This document shows positions 34,272-42,270 of a stretch of 64,000 nucleotides of DNA, piece after piece (the stretch's first letter is position 1; every line of letters begins with the position of its first letter). This DNA is from Adhaeribacter_A terreus (lineage in GTDB: Bacteria > Bacteroidota > Bacteroidia > Cytophagales > Hymenobacteraceae). The notes beneath the pieces are model-generated. The model searched no databases and was not told the DNA's origin. It worked only from the letters and a program-made list of their open reading frames with translations. Made by a program: the position numbers and the translations under genes. Where the stretch lies: positions 46,244-110,243 of the forward strand of contig NZ_JBHSKT010000011.1 of the NCBI RefSeq assembly GCF_042657365.1, read 5' to 3'.

Positions 34272-34299
34272 AAACGCTATACTTTTCTGCCTGAAAACT
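34271..34299 (+). repeat. Dispersed motif, copy 24
   Basis: Core CGCTATAC, spacer TTTTCTGCCTG, tail AAAACTC. It fills the 33-base gap between the two converging genes. Confidence 0.85.
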
Positions 34300-34304
34300 C
34301 AAAA

Positions 34305-36563
34305 CTACTTTCTGCTCAAAACCCATCTTACGCCTAAAAACATTCTTCTGCCCTGAATCGGCGCATAATTGTACGTGGTATCGAAGGTATAGCCTTCCGG
34401 ATTATTTTCGTTTATGTGTTTATCGAACGGATCGAAAGGACGCATGAGCGGATCTTTGGGTAGGAAATTGTAGAGGTTTTTCACGCCGCCGTAAACTTCA
34501 AAACCATAGTTCATTTTTTTGGTAAGCTGCAAATTATCCTGGCTGAACCACGGCGATTTTGCCGGCCGGAAATCGTTTTCCAGCACTGGTAAATGCATGG
34601 GGCCGTAAAGCCGGCCGGTATAATCTAAAGAAAGACCTATTTTGTTGAAGGTATAGGTGATCGCGTAGGTGGCAGAAACCTTGGGAGCGTGCAGTTGTGG
34701 TTGTTTTTCTTCGGTGCCGTTTTCGGCTTTTTGTACCGTATAAACTTCCATGAAAGTAGCGCCGGCATTCAGTTTTAACGGGAACGAAAACATCCAGTCG
34801 GCATTTAAGGTAATGCCGCGCGAAATGCTGTGTCCCTGTAAATTCTGATAAATGATCTGGTCAGGATTGGTCAGAAAATCACCCAAAATACGGTTGGTGA
34901 AATAGGTGTAAAACAAGCTGCCATCTAGGTTCAGATAACCATTATTCAGGTCTACAAATTTCTGGTAGTTCAGGCTTGCGTTCCAGCTTCTTTCAGGTTT
35001 CAGTTTATCTTTAATAATTACTTCGCGGGAGCCGGTTAATGCGGCGTGGTCTTCGGTAAATAAATTCACCACCCGGTATCCGTTTCCGGCATTCAGGCGA
35101 AAGGTATTATGGTTGTTTGGCGCGAATTTAAAACCCAGCCGCGGCGAAAAAATACCGCCGTGCGCCAAATTGTAATCGAAGCGAATGCCGGGCAAAGAAG
35201 TTAGTTTCTCATTGATGGTTACCTCATCCTGCACAAATATGCCCGGTAAATAAAGCTGCTGCGGTTTATTCGAGCCGTCTTTTTGTTGCGTTCCCACCGT
35301 ATTATCGTCGTAAAAATCGAATCGGAAAGGCAAGCCAACCATAATATCGTGCCGATCAAAAGTCTTATTCCACAGCAGTTGCGCAAACGCAATATGCTGG
35401 TTGGCCAGGTAACGCATGGCGCCGTAAGCCGAATTCTGGCGATGGTTATTATAGGAAAACTGCAAAGTCATTTTTTCTTTCACCGGCAACGCATAAGCTC
35501 CAATTACTTCCACCCGTTTCGTATAGATCGATTCGCCGTAAATGCTGTCGCCGGCCCGGAATTGTGGTTGCCAGTTCAGTTCACCGCCCCAACGATCTTC
35601 GTATAAATAACGCGCCGCAAGCGTTGCCAGCCGGTTTTCTTTCCGGTTGAAATTCCATTTATTGAACACTGAAATCCGTTTCTGTAAAGTGATATCCGTA
35701 AAATTATCCTCGTTCACATCGCGGCGGTTCTGAAAATTAAAAGCGTTAATACCGAGCAAACTTTGCGCTTTCCCAAAGTCTTTTTTCACGGCAACATCTG
35801 CATTCAGTTCGCCGTGCGAAGAAGCCATAATATCGGTAGCAACCAACGGCGCATCCACCGGATTTTTGGTTATAATATTGATCAGACCACCTACCGCTTC
35901 CGAGCCGTAAAGCGTAGAAGCCGGGCCTTTTACCACTTCCACCCGCTGGATCATGCTGTTCGGAATACCGCTCAAACCATACACACTGCCCAGCGAACTC
36001 ACGATCGGCATACCATCTATCGTTACCATGGTATAAGGCCCTTCCATCCCGTTAATGTGAATATCGCCGGTATTGCAGACGTTGCAGTTCAGTTGCGGCT
36101 GCACGCCGTTCACCATTTGCATGGCTTCAAAAATGCTGGGCGTCGGGTTTTTCTGAAACAGTTTCGGCGTATAAACTTCCACGTGGATCGGTGACTGCAT
36201 GGTGTACGTTTCCTTCATGGTCCCGCTCACCACCACTTCCTGAAGTTGCTGCAGCGATTTTTTCAATTCTACCTGAAGCCATACTTTTTCGGCCCCTATC
36301 CTTAGCGTTTTCTTATGGTTCTGAAACCCAATTGCTGAAACAACCAACTCGTAATTACCAGCCGGAACATCCTTTAGCGTAAAATTTCCAGCTGCATCTG
36401 CGGTAATTCCATGAGCAGTTCCCTTCAGACCGATCAAGGCAAAGCCAACTCCTTCACCTTCCGAAACTACTTTCCCGCTGATCTCCTGTTTCAGGTTTTG
36501 CGCGAAAACAACCTGAAACCCAAACAGGTAGGTTAATATAGCATACAGTATCTTTTTAGGCAT
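34305..36563 (-). CDS. TonB-dependent receptor (metal-regulated)
   Basis: 752 residues: signal peptide (cut after FQVVFAQ), a carboxypeptidase-regulatory-like domain (about 25-110, EISGKVVSEGEGVGFALIGLKGT in parts), plug (about 115-235, with CNVCNTGDIHINGMEGPYTMV and VEVVKGPASTLYGSEAVGG) and a 22-strand-type barrel to the C-terminus (MFLGVRWVLSRK). The substrate is unknown; a CxxC in the plug and a DtxR/MntR-like operator in its promoter suggest iron, manganese or a metal chelate. No periplasmic permease genes are adjacent. Confidence 0.92.
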   Translation of the reverse strand: MPKKILYAILTYLFGFQVVFAQNLKQEISGKVVSEGEGVGFALIGLKGTAHGITADAAGNFTLKDVPAGNYELVVSAIGFQNHKKTLRIGAEKVWLQVELKKSLQQLQEVVVSGTMKETYTMQSPIHVEVYTPKLFQKNPTPSIFEAMQMVNGVQPQLNCNVCNTGDIHINGMEGPYTMVTIDGMPIVSSLGSVYGLSGIPNSMIQRVEVVKGPASTLYGSEAVGGLINIITKNPVDAPLVATDIMASSHGELNADVAVKKDFGKAQSLLGINAFNFQNRRDVNEDNFTDITLQKRISVFNKWNFNRKENRLATLAARYLYEDRWGGELNWQPQFRAGDSIYGESIYTKRVEVIGAYALPVKEKMTLQFSYNNHRQNSAYGAMRYLANQHIAFAQLLWNKTFDRHDIMVGLPFRFDFYDDNTVGTQQKDGSNKPQQLYLPGIFVQDEVTINEKLTSLPGIRFDYNLAHGGIFSPRLGFKFAPNNHNTFRLNAGNGYRVVNLFTEDHAALTGSREVIIKDKLKPERSWNASLNYQKFVDLNNGYLNLDGSLFYTYFTNRILGDFLTNPDQIIYQNLQGHSISRGITLNADWMFSFPLKLNAGATFMEVYTVQKAENGTEEKQPQLHAPKVSATYAITYTFNKIGLSLDYTGRLYGPMHLPVLENDFRPAKSPWFSQDNLQLTKKMNYGFEVYGGVKNLYNFLPKDPLMRPFDPFDKHINENNPEGYTFDTTYNYAPIQGRRMFLGVRWVLSRK

Positions 36564-36624
36564 ATTGCAAATATTAAAAAGGTCGAATTATATTTTAAGA
36601 AATCACCTAATCTTAAATTAAAAA

Positions 36625-36656
36625 CAAAGATAATTTAATTTTTAGATTAACCTAAA
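36625..36656 (-). promoter_or_regulatory. TonB-receptor promoter with DtxR/MntR-type operator
   Basis: Minus-strand -7 box TATCTTTG (36632 to 36625). Immediately upstream, TTTAGATTAACCTAAA (36641-36656, plus-strand reading) is a 16-bp palindrome with a single mismatched pair, close to the TTAGGTTAACCTAA type boxes of DtxR/IdeR/MntR repressors. It covers the -33 region, so a bound repressor would block polymerase. Confidence 0.65.
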
Positions 36657-36697
36657 CTTATTAAACACATAACTCTAATTCATGAAAATAGTTTCCG

Positions 36698-36725
36698 AAA
36701 CGGTATTGCTTTCATTGAAAAAACT
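36698..36725 (+). repeat. Dispersed motif, copy 25
   Basis: Core CGGTATTG with only three leading A, tail GAAAAAACT. Confidence 0.65.
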
Positions 36726-36734
36726 TCATAAAAA

Positions 36735-36764
36735 AAAGCCTGACCGTTTTCACGATCAGGCTTT
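36735..36764 (-). terminator. Hairpin behind motif copy 25
   Basis: aaagcctga / tcaggcttt with a 12-base loop. The T-run is on the minus strand (seven A on the plus strand). Confidence 0.5.
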
Positions 36765-36866
36765 GATATTTTCAAATAATAACTGTCTCAATATGTCGCA
36801 AGTTTAGCACAGCGCAACTTATGACTTTCAATAGTTAGCCAGCTTGTAACTGGCGGAAGCATTGCG

Positions 36867-36894
36867 ACTTTTTTACGTCAAAATCCTACCGTTT
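36867..36894 (-). repeat. Dispersed motif, copy 26
   Basis: Minus-strand copy, core CGGTAGGA, spacer TTTTGACGT, tail AAAAAAGTCGC. Confidence 0.85.
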
Positions 36895-36936
36895 CAGTAA
36901 AGATCTGAAGCAAAAGCAAGGTATATTTTTATAGCG

Positions 36937-36964
36937 ACTTTTCATGGTAAAACCATAGCGTTTT
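36937..36964 (-). repeat. Dispersed motif, copy 27
   Basis: Minus-strand copy, core CGCTATGG, spacer TTTTACCATG, tail AAAAGTCGC. Copies 26 and 27 are 70 bases apart in the same orientation and share the end GTCGC. Confidence 0.85.
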
Positions 36965-37073
36965 CATTGCCAGCCTTGTCAAATTGTCTTGCAGAAAAGG
37001 TCAGTTAAAAACTAACCACAATTTAACCCACAAGTTATGCTACACTAAACTTGCAGAATTAAACCGATAAAAA

Positions 37074-37607
37074 TTAATCAATATCGCGGTCGCCGCGGCG
37101 AAGCTCTTCGGCGGAGCGCATCACTTTTTCTTTTAAGGTACTGCGGTATTTTTCCAGTCGGTCGGCAACCACGGCATCGGTCGTTCCCAGGATCTGAGCC
37201 GCTAAAATACCGGCATTTTGGGCACCGTTTAAGGCAACCGTAGCCACTGGAATTCCGCCTGGCATCTGCAAAATAGAAAGCACAGAATCCCAGCCATCTA
37301 TCGAGTTACTCGATTTTACCGGCACACCAATTACCGGCAACGTAGTAAGCGATGCCACCATGCCCGGCAAATGCGCAGCGCCACCGGCTCCGGCAATAAT
37401 GATCTTGATACCGCGTTTGCGGGCACCTTCGGCGTATTCGAACATGCGATGCGGCGTGCGATGCGCAGAAACAATGGTCAGTTCGTACGGAACCTGCAGC
37501 ATTTCCAGGATCTCGGAAGCGGCTTCCATTACTTTCAGATCGCTCTGGCTGCCCATAATAATGCCAACTACGGGCGCAGTTCTCGGGTTTGATTGGTTTT
37601 CACTCAT
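37074..37607 (-). CDS. purE: N5-carboxyaminoimidazole ribonucleotide mutase
   Basis: 177 residues, class I PurE: GIIMGSQSDLKVMEAA (phosphate-binding SDxxxM), SAHRTPHRMFEYA (catalytic His), AGAGGAAHLPGMVAS and GVPVKSSNSIDGWDSVLSILQMP (in parts). It moves the carboxyl of N5-CAIR to give CAIR in purine synthesis. Its start overlaps the purK stop by four bases. Confidence 0.97.
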   Translation of the reverse strand: MSENQSNPRTAPVVGIIMGSQSDLKVMEAASEILEMLQVPYELTIVSAHRTPHRMFEYAEGARKRGIKIIIAGAGGAAHLPGMVASLTTLPVIGVPVKSSNSIDGWDSVLSILQMPGGIPVATVALNGAQNAGILAAQILGTTDAVVADRLEKYRSTLKEKVMRSAEELRRGDRDID

Positions 37608-38734
37608 GCGATTATCTTTAAATTTTGGCGGGCATTTTCTGCTTTGGCCTGTGCTTCTGCCGTTGTTTGGGCTAAAGCGGTAAGATGGCCCATTTTGCGC
37701 GCCGGTTTGGTAATTTTCTTACCGTATAAATGTAAGTAAACCCCCGGAATTTCCAGCGTTTCGTTTATACCTTCATATTTCGCTTCGCCGGTATAGCCCG
37801 GTTCGCCCAATAAATTCGCCATGGCCGCCGCACTATGCTGACTTGTATCGCCTAAAGGTAAATTCAGAATGGCGCGCAAATGTTGCTCAAACTGCGAGGT
37901 AAAATTGGCTTTCATGGTGTGGTGGCCGGAATTGTGCGGCCGCGGGGCCACTTCGTTCACCAGTACTTCGCCGGTTTTGGTCAGGAACATTTCTACGGCC
38001 AGTAAACCAACCATATCAAACGCTTCCAGCACATTTTTAGCGAGTTCGGCAGCTTTTTTAGAAACTTCTTCCGAAATATTGGCCGGCGCAATTAAATAAT
38101 CTACCAGGTTAAATTCCGGGTGAAAAACCAGTTCCGTAGCCGGGAAAACCGCAATTTCGCCGCTTTCGTTGCGGGCGCAAATCACGGCAATTTCTTTTTC
38201 GTAATCTACCAGTTTTTCTAAAACCGAAGGTTCGGTAAATATTTTTTCGGAAGCAGTTTCAGCAGTTACTTTCTGAACGCCGCGCCCATCGTAACCCAGC
38301 GTTCTGAGTTTCTGGAAAGCAGGCAGAAAATCCTGGTTCGCATTTAGCTCGGAAGCATCTTTTAAAAGCCTGAAATCGGCGGTTGGAATATTGTTCTTTT
38401 TGTAGAATTCCTTTTGCAAACCTTTGTCCTGAATGGTGCGGATCACTTCCGGATCCGGAAAAACTTTCACGCCTTCTTTCTTCAGCTGGGCAAGCGCATC
38501 GCAGTTCACGTGTTCAATTTCGATGGTAACCAGGTCGCACTTTTTGCCGAAATTATATACCGTTTCGTAATCGGCAAAGCTGCCGTGGTAAAATTCGTTG
38601 CAAAGTTGCTTGCAAGGCGCATCAGCGTCCGGATCCAGAATTAAAGTGTAAAGATTGAGGTCTATTCCGGCCTGAATAAGCATGCGCCCGAGCTGGCCGC
38701 CGCCCAAAATGCCGAGTTTTACGTTTCCGATCAT
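37604..38734 (-). CDS. purK: N5-carboxyaminoimidazole ribonucleotide synthase
   Basis: 376 residues, ATP-grasp. N-terminus KLGILGGGQLGRMLIQAG, ATP-grasp core with DYEKEIAVICARN and TGEVLVNEVAPRPHNSGHHT. It makes N5-CAIR from AIR, bicarbonate and ATP, the substrate of PurE encoded next. A motif copy ends four bases upstream of its start codon on the other strand's reading. Confidence 0.97.
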   Translation of the reverse strand: MIGNVKLGILGGGQLGRMLIQAGIDLNLYTLILDPDADAPCKQLCNEFYHGSFADYETVYNFGKKCDLVTIEIEHVNCDALAQLKKEGVKVFPDPEVIRTIQDKGLQKEFYKKNNIPTADFRLLKDASELNANQDFLPAFQKLRTLGYDGRGVQKVTAETASEKIFTEPSVLEKLVDYEKEIAVICARNESGEIAVFPATELVFHPEFNLVDYLIAPANISEEVSKKAAELAKNVLEAFDMVGLLAVEMFLTKTGEVLVNEVAPRPHNSGHHTMKANFTSQFEQHLRAILNLPLGDTSQHSAAAMANLLGEPGYTGEAKYEGINETLEIPGVYLHLYGKKITKPARKMGHLTALAQTTAEAQAKAENARQNLKIIA

Positions 38735-38737
38735 GGT

Positions 38738-38767
38738 AAAAATGGTAGGGTTTCCGGCTTCAAAAGT
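38738..38767 (+). repeat. Dispersed motif, copy 28
   Basis: Core TGGTAGGG, spacer TTTCCGGCTT, tail CAAAAGT, starting 4 bases upstream of the purK start codon. Confidence 0.82.
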
Positions 38768-39015
38768 ACAGAATTTAAAATAGCTGACCGAAATGCAGAC
38801 GCCATTTCCGGAATTTATCCAAAATCAAAAGATATTTTACTATATTCAGGTTCTACAATTTTAAAATCTTACGGAATGAATAGCTTTCAATTTTCAATAT
38901 CAGGAAGGTTTAAGAATAACGTTTCAATTTGAAAAAAGCTTAGTGGCAAGTTAACGTTTAAGAAATGCTGGCGTAATGTAGCAGTTCTAGATTTGTACTA
39001 ACATTTAATCTGCAT

Positions 39016-39633
39016 ATGGAATTATTTCTGGCCACATTTTCGGCTTTATTTTCGGTTGTGAACCCGTTTGGGGCCATGCCGGTTTTTCTCACATTAACGC
39101 ATGACGACACACCCGAACGCCGCAACGAGCAAGCCCGAAAAGCGTGTTTTTACATGGTAGGCATTCTGGTTACGTTCTTTTTCATTGGCCAGTACGTGCT
39201 CAACTTTTTCGGGGTGCGTATTCACGATCTGCGGATTGCCGGCGGCCTGATGATCATGAAAGCCGGTTTCGATCTGCTGAACACCAAAACCGGCGGCCGT
39301 AAAATCTCTAAAACTGCCGTCGCCGACAGTATTCACCGCAACGATATTTCCTTCGCACCGCTAGCCATGCCCATGCTTTCCGGGCCCGGCGCTATTGCCG
39401 TAAGTATCAGCATGTTCAAACCTAATCTGCACACTCTTGATTTTGCCCTGATAATAGCCGGCATTGCGTTGGTTGCCATTTTAAGTTACGCCATTCTGTA
39501 TTTTTCCAGCAGTCTGATGCGTTTTATGGGTCGCGCCGGCCTTGAAGCGCTTTCGAAGATCATGGGTTTTATTGTACTGGCTATAGGCGTAAACTTCATT
39601 GTTTCTTCGGTAATCGCCTTAATGAAGATGTAA
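39016..39633 (+). CDS. MarC family integral membrane protein
   Basis: 205 residues, six transmembrane helices. The family start FLATFSALFSVVNPFGAMPVFLTLT, the repeat LRIAGGLMIMKAGFDLL and LAMPMLSGPGAIAVSISM are visible (in parts). MarC/UPF0056 proteins were once linked to multiple antibiotic resistance, but that was withdrawn for E. coli MarC and the function is unknown. Single gene, with a palindrome after it. Confidence 0.88.
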   Translation: MELFLATFSALFSVVNPFGAMPVFLTLTHDDTPERRNEQARKACFYMVGILVTFFFIGQYVLNFFGVRIHDLRIAGGLMIMKAGFDLLNTKTGGRKISKTAVADSIHRNDISFAPLAMPMLSGPGAIAVSISMFKPNLHTLDFALIIAGIALVAILSYAILYFSSSLMRFMGRAGLEALSKIMGFIVLAIGVNFIVSSVIALMKM

Positions 39634-39665
39634 CCCCTCCCCTGATTCAGGGAAAGGAGCTTTTT
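39634..39665 (+). terminator. Palindrome with T-run after MarC
   Basis: cccctcccctgattcagggaaaggagc followed by TTTTT; imperfect stem. Confidence 0.5.
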
Positions 39666-39720
39666 CTACTAACTGATTCAAAATAGTTTCACTCGAACAC
39701 GCAGTGGAGTACGATCAACG

Positions 39721-39750
39721 AAAAACGGTATCCTTTCAAGCAGAAAAACT
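39721..39750 (+). repeat. Dispersed motif, copy 29
   Basis: Core CGGTATCC, spacer TTTCAAGCAG, tail AAAAACTC. Confidence 0.88.
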
Positions 39751-39760
39751 CAGAAATGCA

Positions 39761-39797
39761 CCTTTATAAGTTCCCTCGACTAACGCTCAGGATGACG
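39761..39797. repeat. Half of a TCCCTCGAC..GGATGAC inverted-repeat element
   Basis: ctttataagttccctcgac and ctcaggatgacg correspond to one arm of the complete element at 51574-51663. It is flanked by motif copies on both sides. Confidence 0.5.
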
Positions 39798-39802
39798 AGA
39801 AG

Positions 39803-39831
39803 AAAACGTTATACTTTTCACCTTAAAAACT
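39803..39831 (+). repeat. Dispersed motif, copy 30
   Basis: Core CGTTATAC, spacer TTTTCACCTT, tail AAAAACTG. Confidence 0.8.
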
Positions 39832-39898
39832 GACCAAAATCATCACCACTAAATAATAAAACCTGAAATCAATCTTTCCCGCATTACACAATAAAAAG

Positions 39899-39906
39899 TA
39901 TCTTTG
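39899..39906 (+). promoter_or_regulatory. -7 box of hemE; probably leaderless transcript
   Basis: TATCTTTG ends four bases before the ATG at 39911, so transcription would start at or next to the start codon. TTTC at 39874-39877 fits the -33 position. Confidence 0.6.
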
Positions 39907-39910
39907 CGCC

Positions 39911-40948
39911 ATGCAATTGAAGAATGACTTGTTTCTGCGGGCTGCCCGCGGCGAAAAAACTGAAAGAACTCCCGTTTGGCTCATGCGACAGGCTGGCCGG
40001 ATCTTACCCGAATACCGGGCTGTTCGCGCCTCTTTGAGCGGATTTAAAGAACTGGTAGAAACGCCGGAATTTGCTGCTGAAGTTACCATTCAGCCGGTAG
40101 ATCTGTTGGGTGTAGATGCTGCCATTATTTTCTCCGACATTTTAGTAGTTCCAGAAGCCATGGGCTTAACCTACGAAATGGTGGAAAGCCGCGGTCCGAT
40201 TTTCCCTAAAACGGTTAAAACCGAAAAAGACATCGACCAACTGCTGATCGCCGATCCGGAAGAACATTTGGGATACGTGCTGGATGCCATAAAAATTACG
40301 AAAAAAGCTCTGAACGGCCGCGTGCCGCTTATCGGTTTTGCCGGTGCTCCCTGGACCATTTTTGCTTACATGATCGAAGGCAGCGGTTCTAAAACGTTTT
40401 CGCAGGCGCGTAAAATGCTTTATACTGAACCGGCAATGGCGCACAAACTGTTGCAGAAAATTACCGATACCACCATTGCATACTTGCAGGCACAAGTTGC
40501 AGTCGGAGCTAATCTTATCCAGATCTTCGATTCCTGGGCAGGTATTTTACCGCCGGCGCATTACAAAGAATTTTCCTATAAATACATCAAGCAGATCTGC
40601 GACGCACTAACAAACGTGCCCGTTACAGTTTTTGCCAAAGGCGCTTTCTTTGTTCTGGAAGATTTCGGCCGGCTTTCCTGCCAGGTTGTAGGTTTAGACT
40701 GGAACATGAATATTGCCGAAAGCCGTAAACAAGTTGGGCCGGATAAAACCTTGCAAGGAAACCTCGATCCGTGCGCTTTATACAGCGATTTTGCTACCAT
40801 TCGCAAGGAAACAAAAAAGATGCTGGAAGCCTTCGGACCCGACCGCCATATTGCCAATTTAGGCCACGGCGTTTACCCGGATACCAATCCTGACCACGTA
40901 CGCTGCTACATAGATGCCGTAAAAGAATTCAGTGCGCAAATGCGTTAA
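39911..40948 (+). CDS. hemE: Uroporphyrinogen decarboxylase
   Basis: 345 residues, normal length. N-terminal signature PVWLMRQAGRILPEYR (catalytic Arg residues), IIFSDILVVPEAMGL (active-site Asp), FAGAPWTIFAYMIEG, and QGNLDPCALYS. It decarboxylates uroporphyrinogen III to coproporphyrinogen III in haem synthesis. It is a single gene with a -7 box almost touching the start codon, and a terminator after it. Confidence 0.97.
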   Translation: MQLKNDLFLRAARGEKTERTPVWLMRQAGRILPEYRAVRASLSGFKELVETPEFAAEVTIQPVDLLGVDAAIIFSDILVVPEAMGLTYEMVESRGPIFPKTVKTEKDIDQLLIADPEEHLGYVLDAIKITKKALNGRVPLIGFAGAPWTIFAYMIEGSGSKTFSQARKMLYTEPAMAHKLLQKITDTTIAYLQAQVAVGANLIQIFDSWAGILPPAHYKEFSYKYIKQICDALTNVPVTVFAKGAFFVLEDFGRLSCQVVGLDWNMNIAESRKQVGPDKTLQGNLDPCALYSDFATIRKETKKMLEAFGPDRHIANLGHGVYPDTNPDHVRCYIDAVKEFSAQMR

Positions 40949-40967
40949 GTCAGCGCTTCAAACTTGA

Positions 40968-40997
40968 AAAAGGGCCGGTTTATTAATGCCGGCCTTT
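40968..40997 (+). terminator. Terminator of hemE
   Basis: aaagggccgg / ccggccttt (one bulge) with a ten-base loop. Confidence 0.7.
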
Positions 40998-41026
40998 ACT
41001 TTTCCACCCCATTTCCATAGCGTTTT
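40998..41026 (-). repeat. Dispersed motif, copy 31
   Basis: Minus-strand copy, core CGCTATGG, spacer AAATGGGGTG, tail GAAAAGT. Its first base is directly next to the ATG of the following VOC gene. Confidence 0.75.
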
Positions 41027-41446
41027 ATGGTACCTGAAATGAATGGCGAAAACTGGCCTGTCGTGCAGGTGCGTATTGCACGGCCCACTGATCAGTTAGA
41101 AAAAGTAACCGCATTTTACGCACAAGGCCTGGGCTTAAAAATACTTGGTTCTTTTGAAGCACACGAAGGTTACAACGGCGTAATGTTAGGTTTACCAGGT
41201 TTTCCGTATCACCTCGAATTCACTTCGCATGAGCATGGTAGCCCTTGCCCCGCGCCTACAAAAGATAACTTACTGGTGCTTTACATGCCAGACAGTAATG
41301 CAATAAACGCTATCGAAAACCGCTTAAAAAGTATGGGTTATTTTACCGTCACTCCCGAAAATCCATATTGGTTAGCCAAAGGCCTGACTTTCGAAGACCC
41401 TGATGGCTGGCGCGTTGTTTTAATGCAAACTCCCGGAATTTCTTAA
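41027..41446 (+). CDS. VOC family protein, second type
   Basis: 139 residues. VQVRIARPTDQLEKVTAFYAQGLGLKILGSF at the start and FEDPDGWRVVLMQTPG at the end mark the two VOC modules (quoted in parts). It is not close to the VOC protein at 12.4 kb. The ATG at 41027 abuts a motif copy; an ATG four codons later (41039) is an alternative. Substrate unknown; cytosolic. Confidence 0.82.
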   Translation: MVPEMNGENWPVVQVRIARPTDQLEKVTAFYAQGLGLKILGSFEAHEGYNGVMLGLPGFPYHLEFTSHEHGSPCPAPTKDNLLVLYMPDSNAINAIENRLKSMGYFTVTPENPYWLAKGLTFEDPDGWRVVLMQTPGIS

Positions 41447-41742
41447 AAACCGTTTTTCCTAGAATGCTAAGAATGTGGCGAAACAGACGAAAACGCAGCA
41501 ACACTTTTACACGTCTTTAGTTACTATAAGATTTCACAAAAAAAAATAACACATTTCCATCATTCATAACCGGCCACCCAAACAACAAAACAAGCATCTG
41601 TTACAGGACTTATTTCGGGTAACCTATGCTATGGGAGATTAACTTGCTAAAACCGGCTTTTTACCATAAAAATTTCAACTTAAACTTAATTCCAAGGCTT
41701 GCGCATTTTTTTGTTTATAAATTCGATTAAAATTGTTAAGCC

Positions 41743-42195
41743 ATGCACTCCTTCACTACTTCCGCTTCTAATAAACCTATGCATCATCCAAACAATGTTT
41801 CTTATGAACTGCTTTGTCACAAAGATTACCTGGAAATCTTTATGTCTACAGAAGGAAATTTCTTAAAACTTGTGTGGAGCGGCCTCCCTTCCAAAGAAAA
41901 GGTTATGGAAGGCAGCGAACAATTACTGAAGTATGTAGAGCAGTACAAAATTTCGAAATTAATTAACGACGTTTCGAAGGTTGAAGGCCTTTTTACGGAG
42001 TCTGTAGAATGGATCATTACCAATTTTGCTCCGCGCCTGAATGCAAGTGGCGTACATAATATTGCCTGGATCTATTCTGAAGATTCCATAAGCCGCTTTT
42101 CCGCAGATTCGGTGCTAAGCCGCTCCATTACCGATACGATCGCCATTGTTTTCGACAACCTCGAAAATGCTGAACGCTGGATTCTGGCGGTATAA
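41743..42195 (+). CDS. STAS/SpoIIAA-like protein
   Basis: 150 residues; an ATG at codon 13 (MHHPNN) is an alternative start. The pattern short strand, VWSGLPSKEKVMEGSEQLLKY, KISKLINDVSKVEG, and C-terminal FDNLENAERWILAV (in parts) matches the SpoIIAA-like/DUF family of single-domain proteins seen in Cytophagales, whose members may sense stress or bind lipids. No conserved phosphorylatable Ser is obvious. The assignment is by general fold impression. Confidence 0.5.
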   Translation: MHSFTTSASNKPMHHPNNVSYELLCHKDYLEIFMSTEGNFLKLVWSGLPSKEKVMEGSEQLLKYVEQYKISKLINDVSKVEGLFTESVEWIITNFAPRLNASGVHNIAWIYSEDSISRFSADSVLSRSITDTIAIVFDNLENAERWILAV

Positions 42196-42202
42196 ATATA
42201 AT

Positions 42203-42239
42203 AGCGTTTCAAAGCAGGTTACAGGTGCTTTAAAACGCT
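42203..42239 (+). terminator. Hairpin using part of a motif copy
   Basis: agcgtttcaaagca / tgctttaaaacgct with one mismatch and a nine-base loop. The right arm is the first half of motif copy 32. Confidence 0.6.
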
Positions 42240-42260
42240 ATGGTTTCTAGATGAAAAAGT
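42232..42260 (+). repeat. Dispersed motif, copy 32
   Basis: Core CGCTATGG, spacer TTTCTAGATG, tail AAAAAGT. It lies between two converging genes. Confidence 0.85.
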
Positions 42261-42270
42261 AAAACAGTTC

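Larger units (their letters stand above)
36564..37073. other. 510-bp intergenic region
   Basis: It contains the promoter/operator above, a hairpin (36735-36764) and three motif copies. The stretch 36780-36860 (tgtcgcaagtttagcacagcgcaac area) is GC-richer with short inverted repeats, but I see no gene. Confidence 0.55.

Noticed and set aside
42200..42215. Extra motif core atagcgtttc just before copy 32
   Set aside because: It lacks the A-tract tail; it is explained as the left arm of a hairpin whose right arm is copy 32.
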